In this document: piece by piece, positions 8,331-15,555 of the stretch | Layout: each line of letters opens with the position of its first letter | How positions within the stretch are numbered: position 1 is the first letter of the stretch | Assembly: GCA_037446115.1 (NCBI GenBank) | Contig: JBBIJF010000012.1 | Location: 1 to 64,000, forward strand | DNA: 64,000 nt | Direction of reading: 5' to 3' | Source of the DNA: JANWXD01 sp037446115 | GTDB taxonomy: Bacteria > Acidobacteriota > Terriglobia > Bryobacterales > Bryobacteraceae | Translations under genes and position numbers: made by a program | The notes under the pieces: model-generated | Databases searched by the model: none | The model's input: the letters and a program-made list of their open reading frames with translations, nothing else | Told to the model about the DNA's origin: nothing

Positions 8331-8441
8331 CTACTCAGCCACCTTGGGGCAGGGATAGCAACCTGGAAGCGGAATGATGTCGCCGGCCACCGCCGCTACC
8401 TGCAGTGTCAAGAAGATCGCCAACAACACCTTTTTCAGCAT
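8331..8441 (-). CDS. 36-residue secreted peptide with a CxxC motif
   Basis: This short gene encodes a signal peptide of about 19 residues (MLKKVLLAIFLTLQVAAVA), then a mature part of about 17 residues, GDIIPLPGCYPCPKVAE, with two cysteines two residues apart and three prolines. The ATG at 8441 is preceded at proper spacing by AGAGGAGAGG, one of the best ribosome binding sites in the region, which argues that it is translated. A promoter (8496-8524) and a 16-bp palindrome (8539-8554) lie upstream. It precedes the seven-helix protein gene by 47 bp on the same strand. Function unknown; it could be a signalling or structural peptide, or a metal- or thiol-active one. Confidence 0.6.
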   Translation of the reverse strand: MLKKVLLAIFLTLQVAAVAGDIIPLPGCYPCPKVAE

Positions 8442-8495
8442 GGTCGTTTCCTCTCCTCTTTGGGAAATTTCCAAGCGTTTTTCACGCTAAATTCC

Positions 8496-8524
8496 ACAAT
8501 ATCCGGATTTCAGGGTGGCGCAAA
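8496..8524 (-). promoter_or_regulatory. Possible promoter for the secreted peptide gene
   Basis: On the minus strand, TATTGT (8501-8496) follows TTTGCG (8524-8519) after 17 bases. Both boxes are imperfect. Spacing to the gene leaves a leader of about 47 bases. Confidence 0.35.
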
Positions 8525-8538
8525 AAATCCCGACAGAT

Positions 8539-8554
8539 GTTCCGAATTCGGAAC
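8539..8554. promoter_or_regulatory. 16-bp perfect palindrome GTTCCGAATTCGGAAC, putative operator
   Basis: Perfect 8+8 palindrome, followed by AGGC. A near copy, also followed by AGGC, is at 9969-9984 beside the XRE-family regulator gene. It lies between the divergent secreted peptide gene (8441, -) and the 152-residue gene (8638, +) and could control either. Confidence 0.6.
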
Positions 8555-8611
8555 AGGCTCGGCCAAGCCGTTGCCCCTGTGGAAAACCCCACGCGGAGCG
8601 CGGACTTGGGG

Positions 8612-8617
8612 TATAAT
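8612..8617 (+). promoter_or_regulatory. Consensus -10 TATAAT upstream of the gene at 8638
   Basis: Perfect TATAAT, 20 bases before ATG 8638, predicting a leader of about 14 bases. No good -35 is seen at 17 bases; an activator at 8539-8554 would be far upstream. Confidence 0.5.
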
Positions 8618-8637
8618 CGCTACGTGCGGCAGCGGCC

Positions 8638-9096
8638 ATGAAGCGCGTCCGCCAAAAGACGGTTCTCGATCGGAGCGCCGCCGCCGAACTGTGGCGCAAC
8701 ACCCTGGCGCAGATCCCCTCCCTGTTCGGGCGACTCGTCTATCTGGCTTCGCTCCGGGACCAGAACACCGGCCGGTACGAGCATCACGGCCTGGCGCAGC
8801 TGTTCGGCGAGGAGGTGACCGACGAGGCCCTGCGCGAAAGCCACGCCGCTACGTTTCAGGACTGGCTGTGCTACACCCTGGAGCAGCAGAAGACGGACCT
8901 GGATCTGTACCTGGCCGGGCTGGATACGGACAAGCGCACGCTGCTGGACACCTGGATCCGCCTGGCGCCGTACCGCACTCTGGTGCCGGCCTCGGCCCGA
9001 GATGTGGAGCGGAAGCTGTATCTGGCCGACCTGGAGACGCTGCTCGAGCTGCTCAAGAACGAGTACGACGTCGCCGCCCCTGATCCAGACGCATAG
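8638..9096 (+). CDS. Conserved hypothetical protein
   Basis: 152 residues, acidic-to-neutral and largely helical, without signal peptide or membrane segment. Features include LPSLFGRLVYLASLRD-like helical text, RYEHHGLAQLFGEE and a C-terminal leucine-rich helix (DLETLLELLKNEYD). I do not recognise a domain. The last 44 bp overlap the 3' end of the convergent XRE regulator. The preceding TATAAT suggests it is well expressed. Confidence 0.65.
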   Translation: MKRVRQKTVLDRSAAAELWRNTLAQIPSLFGRLVYLASLRDQNTGRYEHHGLAQLFGEEVTDEALRESHAATFQDWLCYTLEQQKTDLDLYLAGLDTDKRTLLDTWIRLAPYRTLVPASARDVERKLYLADLETLLELLKNEYDVAAPDPDA

Positions 9097-9835
9097 CCAC
9101 GCCCGCCACCTGCCCGATGACGTCCACCTCCTCGGGGTAGGCAAAAACCTGCGGGGCGCACAGCGAAGCCGGGTGGGGTTGCAGCACCAGCTGGTCGCCG
9201 TCGAGCGCGCACCAGCCGCAGGCGTAGCCTCCCCGGTGCTCGAGGAAATAAATGGGACGCTCAAATTCGTTGCTCCAGCCCCCGGTGGCGATTTTGCGCC
9301 GGGTCTCGTCAATCAGCACCAGCGAGCCGGGCGCCAGCAGCGGATACATGGACCAGTCCTCAGTCCCGATGAGCGCATAGCGGTGGTGGCGCAGATCCAG
9401 TCCGTTGAGCAGCATCAACGGCAGCTTGCCCCAACGCTGGATCAGGCGGCTCAAATAGGTGGTGCGGCGCAAATCCAGACCCGGATCGAGCGACAGCGGG
9501 ACCTGCACGTGGCCGTAGCCCTCCGAGCCGAAGCCGATCGAGTGCGTGCGCTCCACCTCCACCGTGGTGGCATCTGCCGGCATCTCGGAGACGTTGACGC
9601 CGTACCACTCCAGCACTTCCAGCAAATCCAGCCGGTAGATCGCACACAGCGAATAGAGCCGGTAGATGGTCGGAACCGTACCCTTGTTTTCGATGTCGGC
9701 CAGCCGGCTGAGCGCCACCACAAATTCGCTGTTGTTATGGCGCTCGGCGATCCGGAGACTGGCTTCCTCGACGTCCCGGTAGCGGAGATTGAGGCGTTCC
9801 CGGGCTCGCTTGAGCCTCAGCCCCGCCTCTTCCAT
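9053..9835 (-). CDS. XRE-family regulator with S24-like C-terminal domain
   Basis: 260 residues. Residues 1-75 form a Cro/CI-type helix-turn-helix (RLKRARERLNLRYRDVEEA ... LADIENKGTVPTIYRLYSLC). The C-terminal half resembles the S24 (LexA/CI) fold: EDWSMYPLLAPGSLVLID matches the usual segment around the catalytic serine, but the region where the family lysine should be (GGYACGWCALDGDQLVL) has none, so self-cleavage is doubtful. ATG 9835 follows GGAAGGATC at good spacing; a strong promoter lies at 9921-9949. The palindrome at 9969-9984 just upstream suggests autoregulation. Divergent from ubiX. Confidence 0.8.
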   Translation of the reverse strand: MEEAGLRLKRARERLNLRYRDVEEASLRIAERHNNSEFVVALSRLADIENKGTVPTIYRLYSLCAIYRLDLLEVLEWYGVNVSEMPADATTVEVERTHSIGFGSEGYGHVQVPLSLDPGLDLRRTTYLSRLIQRWGKLPLMLLNGLDLRHHRYALIGTEDWSMYPLLAPGSLVLIDETRRKIATGGWSNEFERPIYFLEHRGGYACGWCALDGDQLVLQPHPASLCAPQVFAYPEEVDVIGQVAGVAMRLDQGRRRRTRS

Positions 9836-9920
9836 GCTATGATCCTTCCGAGCAAGGGCGGGTTGGCTGCCGCCGGAAGATCCCCGTGTCGGAGGCATGC
9901 AAAAACTCTTTCTGACCTGC

Positions 9921-9949
9921 ATTATAGCGGCCCGGTGCGGGCCGAGCAA
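9921..9949 (-). promoter_or_regulatory. Promoter of the XRE regulator gene
   Basis: Minus strand TTGCTC (9949-9944), 17 bases, then consensus TATAAT (9926-9921). The start site would be near 9914. The 9969-9984 palindrome is centred about 62 bases upstream of that point, where an activator rather than a repressor is usually placed. Confidence 0.7.
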
Positions 9950-9968
9950 GGGAGTTTTTTGATTTTTC

Positions 9969-9984
9969 GTTCTGAATTCGGAAC
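9969..9984. promoter_or_regulatory. Second copy of the 16-bp palindrome (one mismatch), putative operator
   Basis: GTTCTGAATTCGGAAC, followed by AGGCC; differs from the copy at 8539-8554 at one base. It lies between the XRE regulator promoter and the ubiX ribosome binding site, only 12 bases before the latter. Confidence 0.6.
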
Positions 9985-9996
9985 AGGCCCGCAAAC

Positions 9997-10002
9997 AGGA
10001 GG
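9997..10002 (+). promoter_or_regulatory. Ribosome binding site AGGAGG fixing a TTG start for ubiX
   Basis: Perfect AGGAGG, 6 bases before TTG at 10009. No in-frame ATG or GTG fits the conserved N-terminus, so the TTG start is well supported. Confidence 0.75.
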
Positions 10003-10008
10003 CCATTT

Positions 10009-10566
10009 TTGAAAATCGTGGTGGGAATCACAGGGGCAAGCGGCGCCATCTACGGCGTGCGTTTGCTCGAAAAATTACGCCGCCAGCCGGGTGTGGAAAT
10101 CCATTTGATTATCTCAAGGCCCGGTGAAAGAACAATTTACGAGGAAACCGGCCGGAAAGTCGCCGAGGTGCGTGCTCTGGCGCACCACGCCTATGCCATT
10201 GACGACATCGCCGCCCGCTTGGCCAGCGGCTCGTTTTCCACCGATGGAATGGTTATCGCCCCCTGCTCGGTCCACACCATGGGGGCTATCGCCTCTGGGG
10301 TGACGGGAAACCTGCTGACCCGCACCGCGGACGTCACGCTCAAGGAGCGCCGTAAACTCATCCTGATGATCCGGGAATCTCCCTTGCACGTCGGCCACCT
10401 CCGGGCCATGACCACCCTTGCCGAGATGGGAGCGATCATCGCTCCGCCCGTGCCGGCCTTCTACCACAAGCCGGCTACGGTGCTCGACATCGTGGACCAC
10501 AGCGTGGATCGGGTGCTCGATCTGCTGGGGCTGCCCGACCCCGACGCCAGGCGGTGGCGGGAATGA
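10009..10566 (+). CDS. ubiX: Flavin prenyltransferase UbiX
   Basis: 185 residues, starting at a TTG behind a perfect AGGAGG. KIVVGITGASGAIYGVRLLE is the flavin-binding N-terminus of the UbiX/Pad1 family, and VIAPCSVHTMGAIASGVTGNLLTR-type text marks the prenyl site. UbiX joins dimethylallyl phosphate to FMN to make the prenylated flavin cofactor used by UbiD-type decarboxylases; no ubiD is in the window. It overlaps pheA by 4 bp (ATGA), so the two are co-translated. Confidence 0.93.
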   Translation: MKIVVGITGASGAIYGVRLLEKLRRQPGVEIHLIISRPGERTIYEETGRKVAEVRALAHHAYAIDDIAARLASGSFSTDGMVIAPCSVHTMGAIASGVTGNLLTRTADVTLKERRKLILMIRESPLHVGHLRAMTTLAEMGAIIAPPVPAFYHKPATVLDIVDHSVDRVLDLLGLPDPDARRWRE

Positions 10567-11453
10567 GAGAGACAAGCGGCGCCGCCTACAATCCCAGCTC
10601 CGTGGCGCGAAGAGCGAAATCGTGCGTTGCTTTCCAGGGCGAACCCGGAGCGTTCAGCCAGGAGGCCGTCCGCAAGCTGGCGGGGGATCGCGTCGCTGTC
10701 CTACCCTGCCAGCGCTTTGAAGACGTGTTTCAGGCGCTCAAGTCGGGCCGGGCCGAGGCGGCCGTGATCCCGATTGAGAACTCCCTGGCGGGCTCGGTGC
10801 ATGAGAACTACGACCATCTGCTGCACTATAATTTCCGGATCGTCGGGGAGACGAGCATTCGCATCGTCCACAACCTCATCGCGCCGCCGGGAGTGCGATT
10901 CCGCCAGATCCGGCGCGTGTACTCGCACCCGGTGGCGCTCAACCAGTGCCTGAACTTCTTCGCCCGGCACCCCGAGATTGAAAAGGTGCCTTTTTACGAC
11001 ACAGCCGGGAGCGTGAAGATGATCATGCAGGAAGGGCTCCGGGACGCCGCCGCCATCGCCTCAGCCCTGGCGGCTGAAATCTACGGAGCGCGCATCCTGC
11101 GCAGGTCCATCGAAGACGACCGCCGCAATTTCACCCGCTTCTTTCTCTTGCGGCGCCCCGATTCCCGTAAGCCGCCGCTTGCCGACGCCGGGCGCGGCTG
11201 GAAGACCTCGCTCGTCTTCACCACGCGCAATGTCCCGGGCGCACTGTTCCGCGCCCTGAGCGCTTTCGCGCTGCGCGATCTGAATCTGACCAAAATCGAG
11301 TCCCGGCCTCTGCGTGGCAAGCCGTGGGAGTATCTGTTTTACCTGGATTTTCTCGGCCACGTGGACGAACCTCGGGCGCAGAACGCCCTCCGCCATCTCG
11401 GCGAACTGGCGGATTTTTTGCGTGTGCTGGGCTGCTATCCGCGCGGCGACTGA
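10563..11453 (+). CDS. pheA: Prephenate dehydratase with ACT domain
   Basis: 296 residues. The catalytic domain runs from CVAFQGEPGAFSQEAVRKL to about residue 205 and contains IPIENSLAGSVHENYD and the catalytic TRF motif in NFTRFFLL. A C-terminal ACT domain (GALFRALSAFALRDLNLTKIESRP) is the phenylalanine-sensing site in this family. It converts prephenate to phenylpyruvate. The ATG at 10563 forms a 4-bp overlap with ubiX; an in-frame GTG three codons earlier is less likely. No chorismate mutase domain is fused. Confidence 0.93.
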   Translation: MRETSGAAYNPSSVARRAKSCVAFQGEPGAFSQEAVRKLAGDRVAVLPCQRFEDVFQALKSGRAEAAVIPIENSLAGSVHENYDHLLHYNFRIVGETSIRIVHNLIAPPGVRFRQIRRVYSHPVALNQCLNFFARHPEIEKVPFYDTAGSVKMIMQEGLRDAAAIASALAAEIYGARILRRSIEDDRRNFTRFFLLRRPDSRKPPLADAGRGWKTSLVFTTRNVPGALFRALSAFALRDLNLTKIESRPLRGKPWEYLFYLDFLGHVDEPRAQNALRHLGELADFLRVLGCYPRGD

Positions 11454-11461
11454 AGCCTGGG

Positions 11462-12379
11462 TCAGTAAAGGGGCGGTTCGCCCGGGGGCCGGGTCTTCCA
11501 GCGGCGATGAATCCACAGCCACTGCTCCGGGTGACGGCGGATCACGGCTTCGAGCCGTTTCTGGAGCCGTGCGGTGTCCTCCCGGGCGTCCCCGGTGATC
11601 TCGACCGGAGGCTCAAAACGGAGTACGTACCGCTTCTCCTGTTCCGACCACAAGGCGTAGCCGGGGATCACCGCGGCCCCGGAGTGGGCTGCCAGGCGCA
11701 CCAGCCCCGTGCCGGCGCACGCCGGGATGCCGAAGAAGTCCACGAAGACGCCCTCCTGCAGACTGCTGTTCTGATCCACCAGGATGCCCACGGCCTGGTT
11801 GGCGGCGAGGGCCTGGAGAATGCTGCGCGCTCCGTCTTTTTTCTCGATCAGCCGGTTGCCCCCGATCCGCCTTCGCGCCGACACGAGCGCATCGAGCATC
11901 GGGTTGTCCAGGGGACGGACCACGACATACATCGGGCGGCTCAGGAGGGCGTACGCGACGGCGCTCAACTCCCAGTTGCCCAGATGAGCCGTCGCAAAGA
12001 GCACGCCTTTGCCGCGGCGGAAGGCCTCCTCGACGTGCTCGTGGCCCTCCATGCGAACCCACTTGCCGGCGCTGCGGCGATCGAGGGAAGGAAAACGCGC
12101 AAAGAGCACCAGTGAGCGCGCCAGGGAGCGGTACATGCCGGCCAGGATCCGGCGGTGTCCGGCAGCGCCCAGCTCCGGCAGGGCCATTTTCAGATTCCGG
12201 AGCGCCACGCGGCGCAGGCGGGGCACCGCCAGATCGAGCAGGCGCAAGCAGCCCCGTGCCGCGGCCTCGGCCAGCGGCGCCGGAAGCCAGGCAAGCACTT
12301 TGAGGACGGCGAGCGCCGCAGCATACTCGAGCGTATCGCGTGCAGCGGAGCGGCGGGACAACCGGACTATTCTATCCAC
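11462..12379 (-). CDS. LpxL-type lysophospholipid / lipid A acyltransferase
   Basis: 305 residues with the HtrB/LpxL catalytic motif as HLGNWE (H-x4-E) near residue 132 and a typical later segment GILVDQNSSLQEGVFVDFFG. These inner-membrane enzymes add the secondary acyl chain to lipid A or related lipids using acyl-ACP. A hydrophobic N-terminal segment (ALAVLKVLAWLPAPLAEAAA) anchors it. Its start overlaps the end of mnmA by 13 bp, making it the third gene of a cysteine desulfurase-mnmA-acyltransferase operon, an odd functional mix. Confidence 0.85.
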   Translation of the reverse strand: MDRIVRLSRRSAARDTLEYAAALAVLKVLAWLPAPLAEAAARGCLRLLDLAVPRLRRVALRNLKMALPELGAAGHRRILAGMYRSLARSLVLFARFPSLDRRSAGKWVRMEGHEHVEEAFRRGKGVLFATAHLGNWELSAVAYALLSRPMYVVVRPLDNPMLDALVSARRRIGGNRLIEKKDGARSILQALAANQAVGILVDQNSSLQEGVFVDFFGIPACAGTGLVRLAAHSGAAVIPGYALWSEQEKRYVLRFEPPVEITGDAREDTARLQKRLEAVIRRHPEQWLWIHRRWKTRPPGEPPLY

Positions 12380-13473
12380 CCGCCCCCGAGCACCACATCG
12401 CCCTGATAAAAGACGGCCGCCTGGCCCGGCGTGACCGCGCGCTGCGGTTCATCGAAGCGGACCTCCACGCGCCGCGGGTCCGCAGTGGGATAGATGGTGG
12501 CAGCAGCGGCCATGTGCTTGTTGCGGATCTTTACTTCGGCGCGGACCGGTGCGGCAAGGGACGGCCAGGGGAACCAGTTCACTTCGCCCGCCGTGAGCGT
12601 CGCCCGCAGAAGCTCCTCTCCGCGCCCGACAATGACCCGCTGCGTGGCGGGCTCGGTGGCGATGACGTAGAGCGGCTCGCCGGCCGCCACTCGCAGGCCC
12701 CGCCGCTGGCCCACGGTGAAATGATGTACTCCGGCGTGTTCGCCGAGGACGCGGCCGTCGGTCGAGACAATTTGGCCGCGCACATGCTCGCGCGGCAAAC
12801 CCTTTTCGCGGAAGTAGGCCTCGATGAAGGCGGCGTAATCTCCGCTCGGAACGAAGCAGATCTCCTGGCTGTCCTCTTTCCAGGCCACTGGTAGCCCCAT
12901 CTCCTCGGCCATGCGCCGCACCTCCGCCTTGGTGAACTCGCCGAGTGGAAACTGCGTGCGTGCCAACTGCTCTTGCGTCAGACCCCAAAGGAAGTAGGTC
13001 TGGTCTTTGGAGGCATCCACCCCGCGCAATAACAGAAAGCGGCCCGTTTTTTCGTCACGCCGGATGCGGGCGTAATGGCCGGTGGCGATGCGCTCGGCCC
13101 CGAGCGAGGCGGCGAGTTCGAGGAAGCGTTCGAACTTGATGTAGTTGTTGCACAACGTGCACGGGATGGGGGTGCGGCCCGACAGATAGTCGGCCACGAA
13201 GGGGCGCACCACCTGCTGCTCGAATTCTTCCTCGAAGTTGACCACGTAATACGGGATGCCGAGGGTCTCGGCTACACGCCGGGCGTCGTAGACGTCGTCC
13301 AGCGAGCAGCAGCGGCCCGTGGCGCCTTCGCGGGAAAGTTCCGGCAGCCGGCGCTGATTCCACAGCTGCATCGTGAGGCCGATGACGGAGTGCCCCTGGC
13401 GCACCAGCAGCCCGGCGACGGTGGAGCTGTCCACGCCGCCGCTCATGGCCACGGCGATCAGATTCTCAGGCAT
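12367..13473 (-). CDS. mnmA: tRNA-uridine 2-sulfurtransferase MnmA
   Basis: 368 residues. AMSGGVDSSTVAGLLV is the ATP-pyrophosphatase P-loop; the catalytic cysteine pair is in CTLCNNYIKF (about residue 100) and SQEICFVPSGDYAAF (about 205). The C-terminal beta-barrel region ends with AVFYQGDVVLGGGWIE, the usual MnmA ending. The enzyme makes 2-thiouridine at position 34 of tRNA-Lys, -Glu and -Gln. It overlaps the upstream cysteine desulfurase by 8 bp, which supplies a ready sulfur donor. Confidence 0.95.
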   Translation of the reverse strand: MPENLIAVAMSGGVDSSTVAGLLVRQGHSVIGLTMQLWNQRRLPELSREGATGRCCSLDDVYDARRVAETLGIPYYVVNFEEEFEQQVVRPFVADYLSGRTPIPCTLCNNYIKFERFLELAASLGAERIATGHYARIRRDEKTGRFLLLRGVDASKDQTYFLWGLTQEQLARTQFPLGEFTKAEVRRMAEEMGLPVAWKEDSQEICFVPSGDYAAFIEAYFREKGLPREHVRGQIVSTDGRVLGEHAGVHHFTVGQRRGLRVAAGEPLYVIATEPATQRVIVGRGEELLRATLTAGEVNWFPWPSLAAPVRAEVKIRNKHMAAAATIYPTADPRRVEVRFDEPQRAVTPGQAAVFYQGDVVLGGGWIE

Positions 13474-14629
13474 GGCTGTAGGTCGGAGAAAGCCGCCGCA
13501 GTTGCGCGGCGACCTCAGCCACCGCTTCGATCAGAGCGTCTACCTGTTCCTCGGTGTTGGAGCGTCCCAGCGAGAAGCGAACGCTGGCTTTGGCCTGCTC
13601 GGGCGGCAGGCCCAGAGCTGTGAGGACGTGAGAGGGTTCGATGGCGCCGCTCGAGCAGGCCGATCCCGTAGAGACGGCGAAACCTCTCAAGTCCAGGGCG
13701 ATGACCATGGCTTCGCCCTCGACCCCCGCAAAGGAGATATTGGTCGTGTTCGGGGTGCGAGGAGCTTTGCCGCCGTTCACCGTAGCTTGCGGCACACGCT
13801 CCAGAATGCCCCGCTCCAGGCGGTCCCGCAGGGCGGCCAGACGCGCGGTCTCCGAGTCCAGATGGCTCTGGACCCAGGAGGCTGCCGCGCCCAGGGCGGC
13901 GGCGCCGGGTACATTCTCGGTACCCGGCCTGCGGTCCCGCTCATGGTGCCCGCCGTACAGGATGGGAGCCAGCGGCGTTCCCCGGCGGACGTAAAGGGCG
14001 CCGATGCCCTTGGGGGCGTAGATCTTGTGCCCGCTCAGGGAGTACAGATCCACTCCCAGCGCCTCGACGTTGACGGCGATCTTGCCCAGGGCCTGCACGC
14101 CGTCGGAATGCAGCACCACGCCCGCCTCCCGCGTGATGCGGGCAATTTCACGCAGCGGCTGGATGACGCCGATCTCGTTGTTGGCGTGCATCACGGAAAC
14201 GAGCACGGTTTCGGGACGCAACGCGCGGCGCACATCGTCAGGATCCACCAGCCCCTCGGAGCTCACGGGCAGGTAGGTCACCTCGACGCCCTCGCGCTCC
14301 AGCTGGGCGCAGGTGGCCAGAACGGCGGGGTGCTCGATGGCAGTCGTGATGACGTGTTTGCGCGGCGCCGCGACGCGCCGCACGGTACCGAGGATGGCGA
14401 GGTTGTCCGCCTCCGTGCCGCCGCTCAGAAACACAATCTCCGGAGGGCGCGCTCCGATGAGCGCCGCTACCTGGCGCCGCGCCGTCTCCAGCCGCTGTTT
14501 GGCCGCCTGACCCCAGTAGTGAACGCTGGAGGCGTTCCCCCAGACGTCGCGCAACACCGCGACCAGCGTCTCGAGGACCTCGGCAGAGACCGGCGTCGTG
14601 GCATTATGGTCGAAATAGAAACGATTCAC
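13466..14629 (-). CDS. Cysteine desulfurase (NifS/IscS family)
   Basis: 387 residues with the class V aminotransferase layout: DHNATTPVSAEVLE at the N-terminus, PLP lysine in SLSGHKIYAPKGIGAL, and the persulfide-forming cysteine in STGSACSSGAIEPSHVL. The GTG at 14629 is the start. It takes sulfur from L-cysteine; its 8-bp overlap with mnmA suggests that tRNA thiolation is the main customer, though Fe-S assembly is possible. No iscU is nearby. A -10-like TAGAAT lies 15 bases upstream. Confidence 0.93.
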   Translation of the reverse strand: MNRFYFDHNATTPVSAEVLETLVAVLRDVWGNASSVHYWGQAAKQRLETARRQVAALIGARPPEIVFLSGGTEADNLAILGTVRRVAAPRKHVITTAIEHPAVLATCAQLEREGVEVTYLPVSSEGLVDPDDVRRALRPETVLVSVMHANNEIGVIQPLREIARITREAGVVLHSDGVQALGKIAVNVEALGVDLYSLSGHKIYAPKGIGALYVRRGTPLAPILYGGHHERDRRPGTENVPGAAALGAAASWVQSHLDSETARLAALRDRLERGILERVPQATVNGGKAPRTPNTTNISFAGVEGEAMVIALDLRGFAVSTGSACSSGAIEPSHVLTALGLPPEQAKASVRFSLGRSNTEEQVDALIEAVAEVAAQLRRLSPTYSHA

Positions 14630-14644
14630 AGAGTTACTGCCTTC

Positions 14645-14651
14645 ATTCTAT
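14645..14651. promoter_or_regulatory. Overlapping -10-like hexamers between cysteine desulfurase (-) and SAM hydrolase (+)
   Basis: The minus strand reads TAGAAT (14650-14645), 15 bases before the GTG. The plus strand reads TTCTAT (14646-14651), 6 bases before the ATG at 14658. The minus hexamer is the better match; the plus one is weak. Confidence 0.3.
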
Positions 14652-14657
14652 CAAGCC

Positions 14658-15446
14658 ATGCGCAAGCCCCTCATTACCTTGACCACGGATTTCGGCTCCG
14701 CGGATCACTTCGTCGGCACGATGAAAGGCGTCATTCTGCGCCTGTGTCCTCAGGCGGCCATTGTGGACATCAGTCACGAGATTACGCCCTTTGAGGTTGC
14801 GGAAGCCGGCTTCGTGATCGCACAGGCGTATCCTTACTTTCCCAAAAAGACCGTGCACGTGGTGGTGGTGGATCCCGGGGTGGGGACGCTGCGGCGGCCG
14901 ATCCTGGCCGAAGCCGCCGGCCAGTATTTCGTGGCGCCCGACAACGGCGTGCTCTCGATGATCTACGCGCGGGAGAAGCATAAAGTGAGGGCGATCACTA
15001 CCGAGAAGCTGTTCCTGCAACCGTTGAGCCAGACGTTCCACGGGCGGGATGTGTTCGCCCCCGTGGCGGCGCATCTGGCGCGGGGCCTGAGGCCTGCGCA
15101 ATGCGGAAAACTGATTCAGGACTACCTGCGGTCGGAATTTGACCGGCCGGTGCGCACGGGGAAGCGTTACTGGGCCGGACGGATCCTCAAGATTGACCGT
15201 TTCGGCAACCTCATCACGAATTTCCCCGCGGCGGAGTTTTCCGTGCTGGAGCGCCGACCGTTCGAGATGACGATAGGGCCACATCGTATCCGGCGGCTCG
15301 TCCACAGCTATGCGGAAGGAGACTACGGGGAGCTGGTGCTGATCGCCGGCAGCACGGGCTTTTTCGAGGTTGCGAGCAATCAGGCGTCCGCTGCCAAAAT
15401 CACCGGCTGCGCGGTGGGCACGCAAGCCGAACTGGCGATCTGGTAA
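14658..15446 (+). CDS. SAM hydroxide adenosyltransferase (DUF62 / S-adenosylmethionine hydrolase)
   Basis: 262 residues. ITLTTDFGSADHFVGTMKG is the family N-terminus, FVAPDNGVLSMI and DRFGNLITNFP are the other diagnostic blocks. Family enzymes split SAM with water (hydroxide) into adenosine and methionine and are related to the fluorinase and chlorinase. The gene lies directly upstream of the methionine-synthase-like fusion (110 bp gap), a context that fits methionine/SAM turnover. Confidence 0.9.
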   Translation: MRKPLITLTTDFGSADHFVGTMKGVILRLCPQAAIVDISHEITPFEVAEAGFVIAQAYPYFPKKTVHVVVVDPGVGTLRRPILAEAAGQYFVAPDNGVLSMIYAREKHKVRAITTEKLFLQPLSQTFHGRDVFAPVAAHLARGLRPAQCGKLIQDYLRSEFDRPVRTGKRYWAGRILKIDRFGNLITNFPAAEFSVLERRPFEMTIGPHRIRRLVHSYAEGDYGELVLIAGSTGFFEVASNQASAAKITGCAVGTQAELAIW

Positions 15447-15492
15447 GGGCCGGAAGGAAGGCAGGCGCTGCCGGCAGCATAAGCGGCGGGAA

Positions 15493-15522
15493 TTGTTTCT
15501 ACGAGCCGAGTTGCGTTACAAT
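15493..15522 (+). promoter_or_regulatory. Promoter for the homocysteine methyltransferase/MTHFR fusion
   Basis: TTGTTT (15493-15498), 18 bases, TACAAT (15517-15522). The predicted start near 15529 leaves a 27-base leader before GTG 15556. Confidence 0.5.
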
Positions 15523-15555
15523 TTCAGCGGATTGCCCGCCCAGCCCGCTGGATCC

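Noticed and set aside
12367..12375. TAGAAT hexamer near the acyltransferase start
   Set aside because: It is part of the coding sequence in an overlapping operon (codons GAT AGA ATA); no -35, so a promoter is unlikely.
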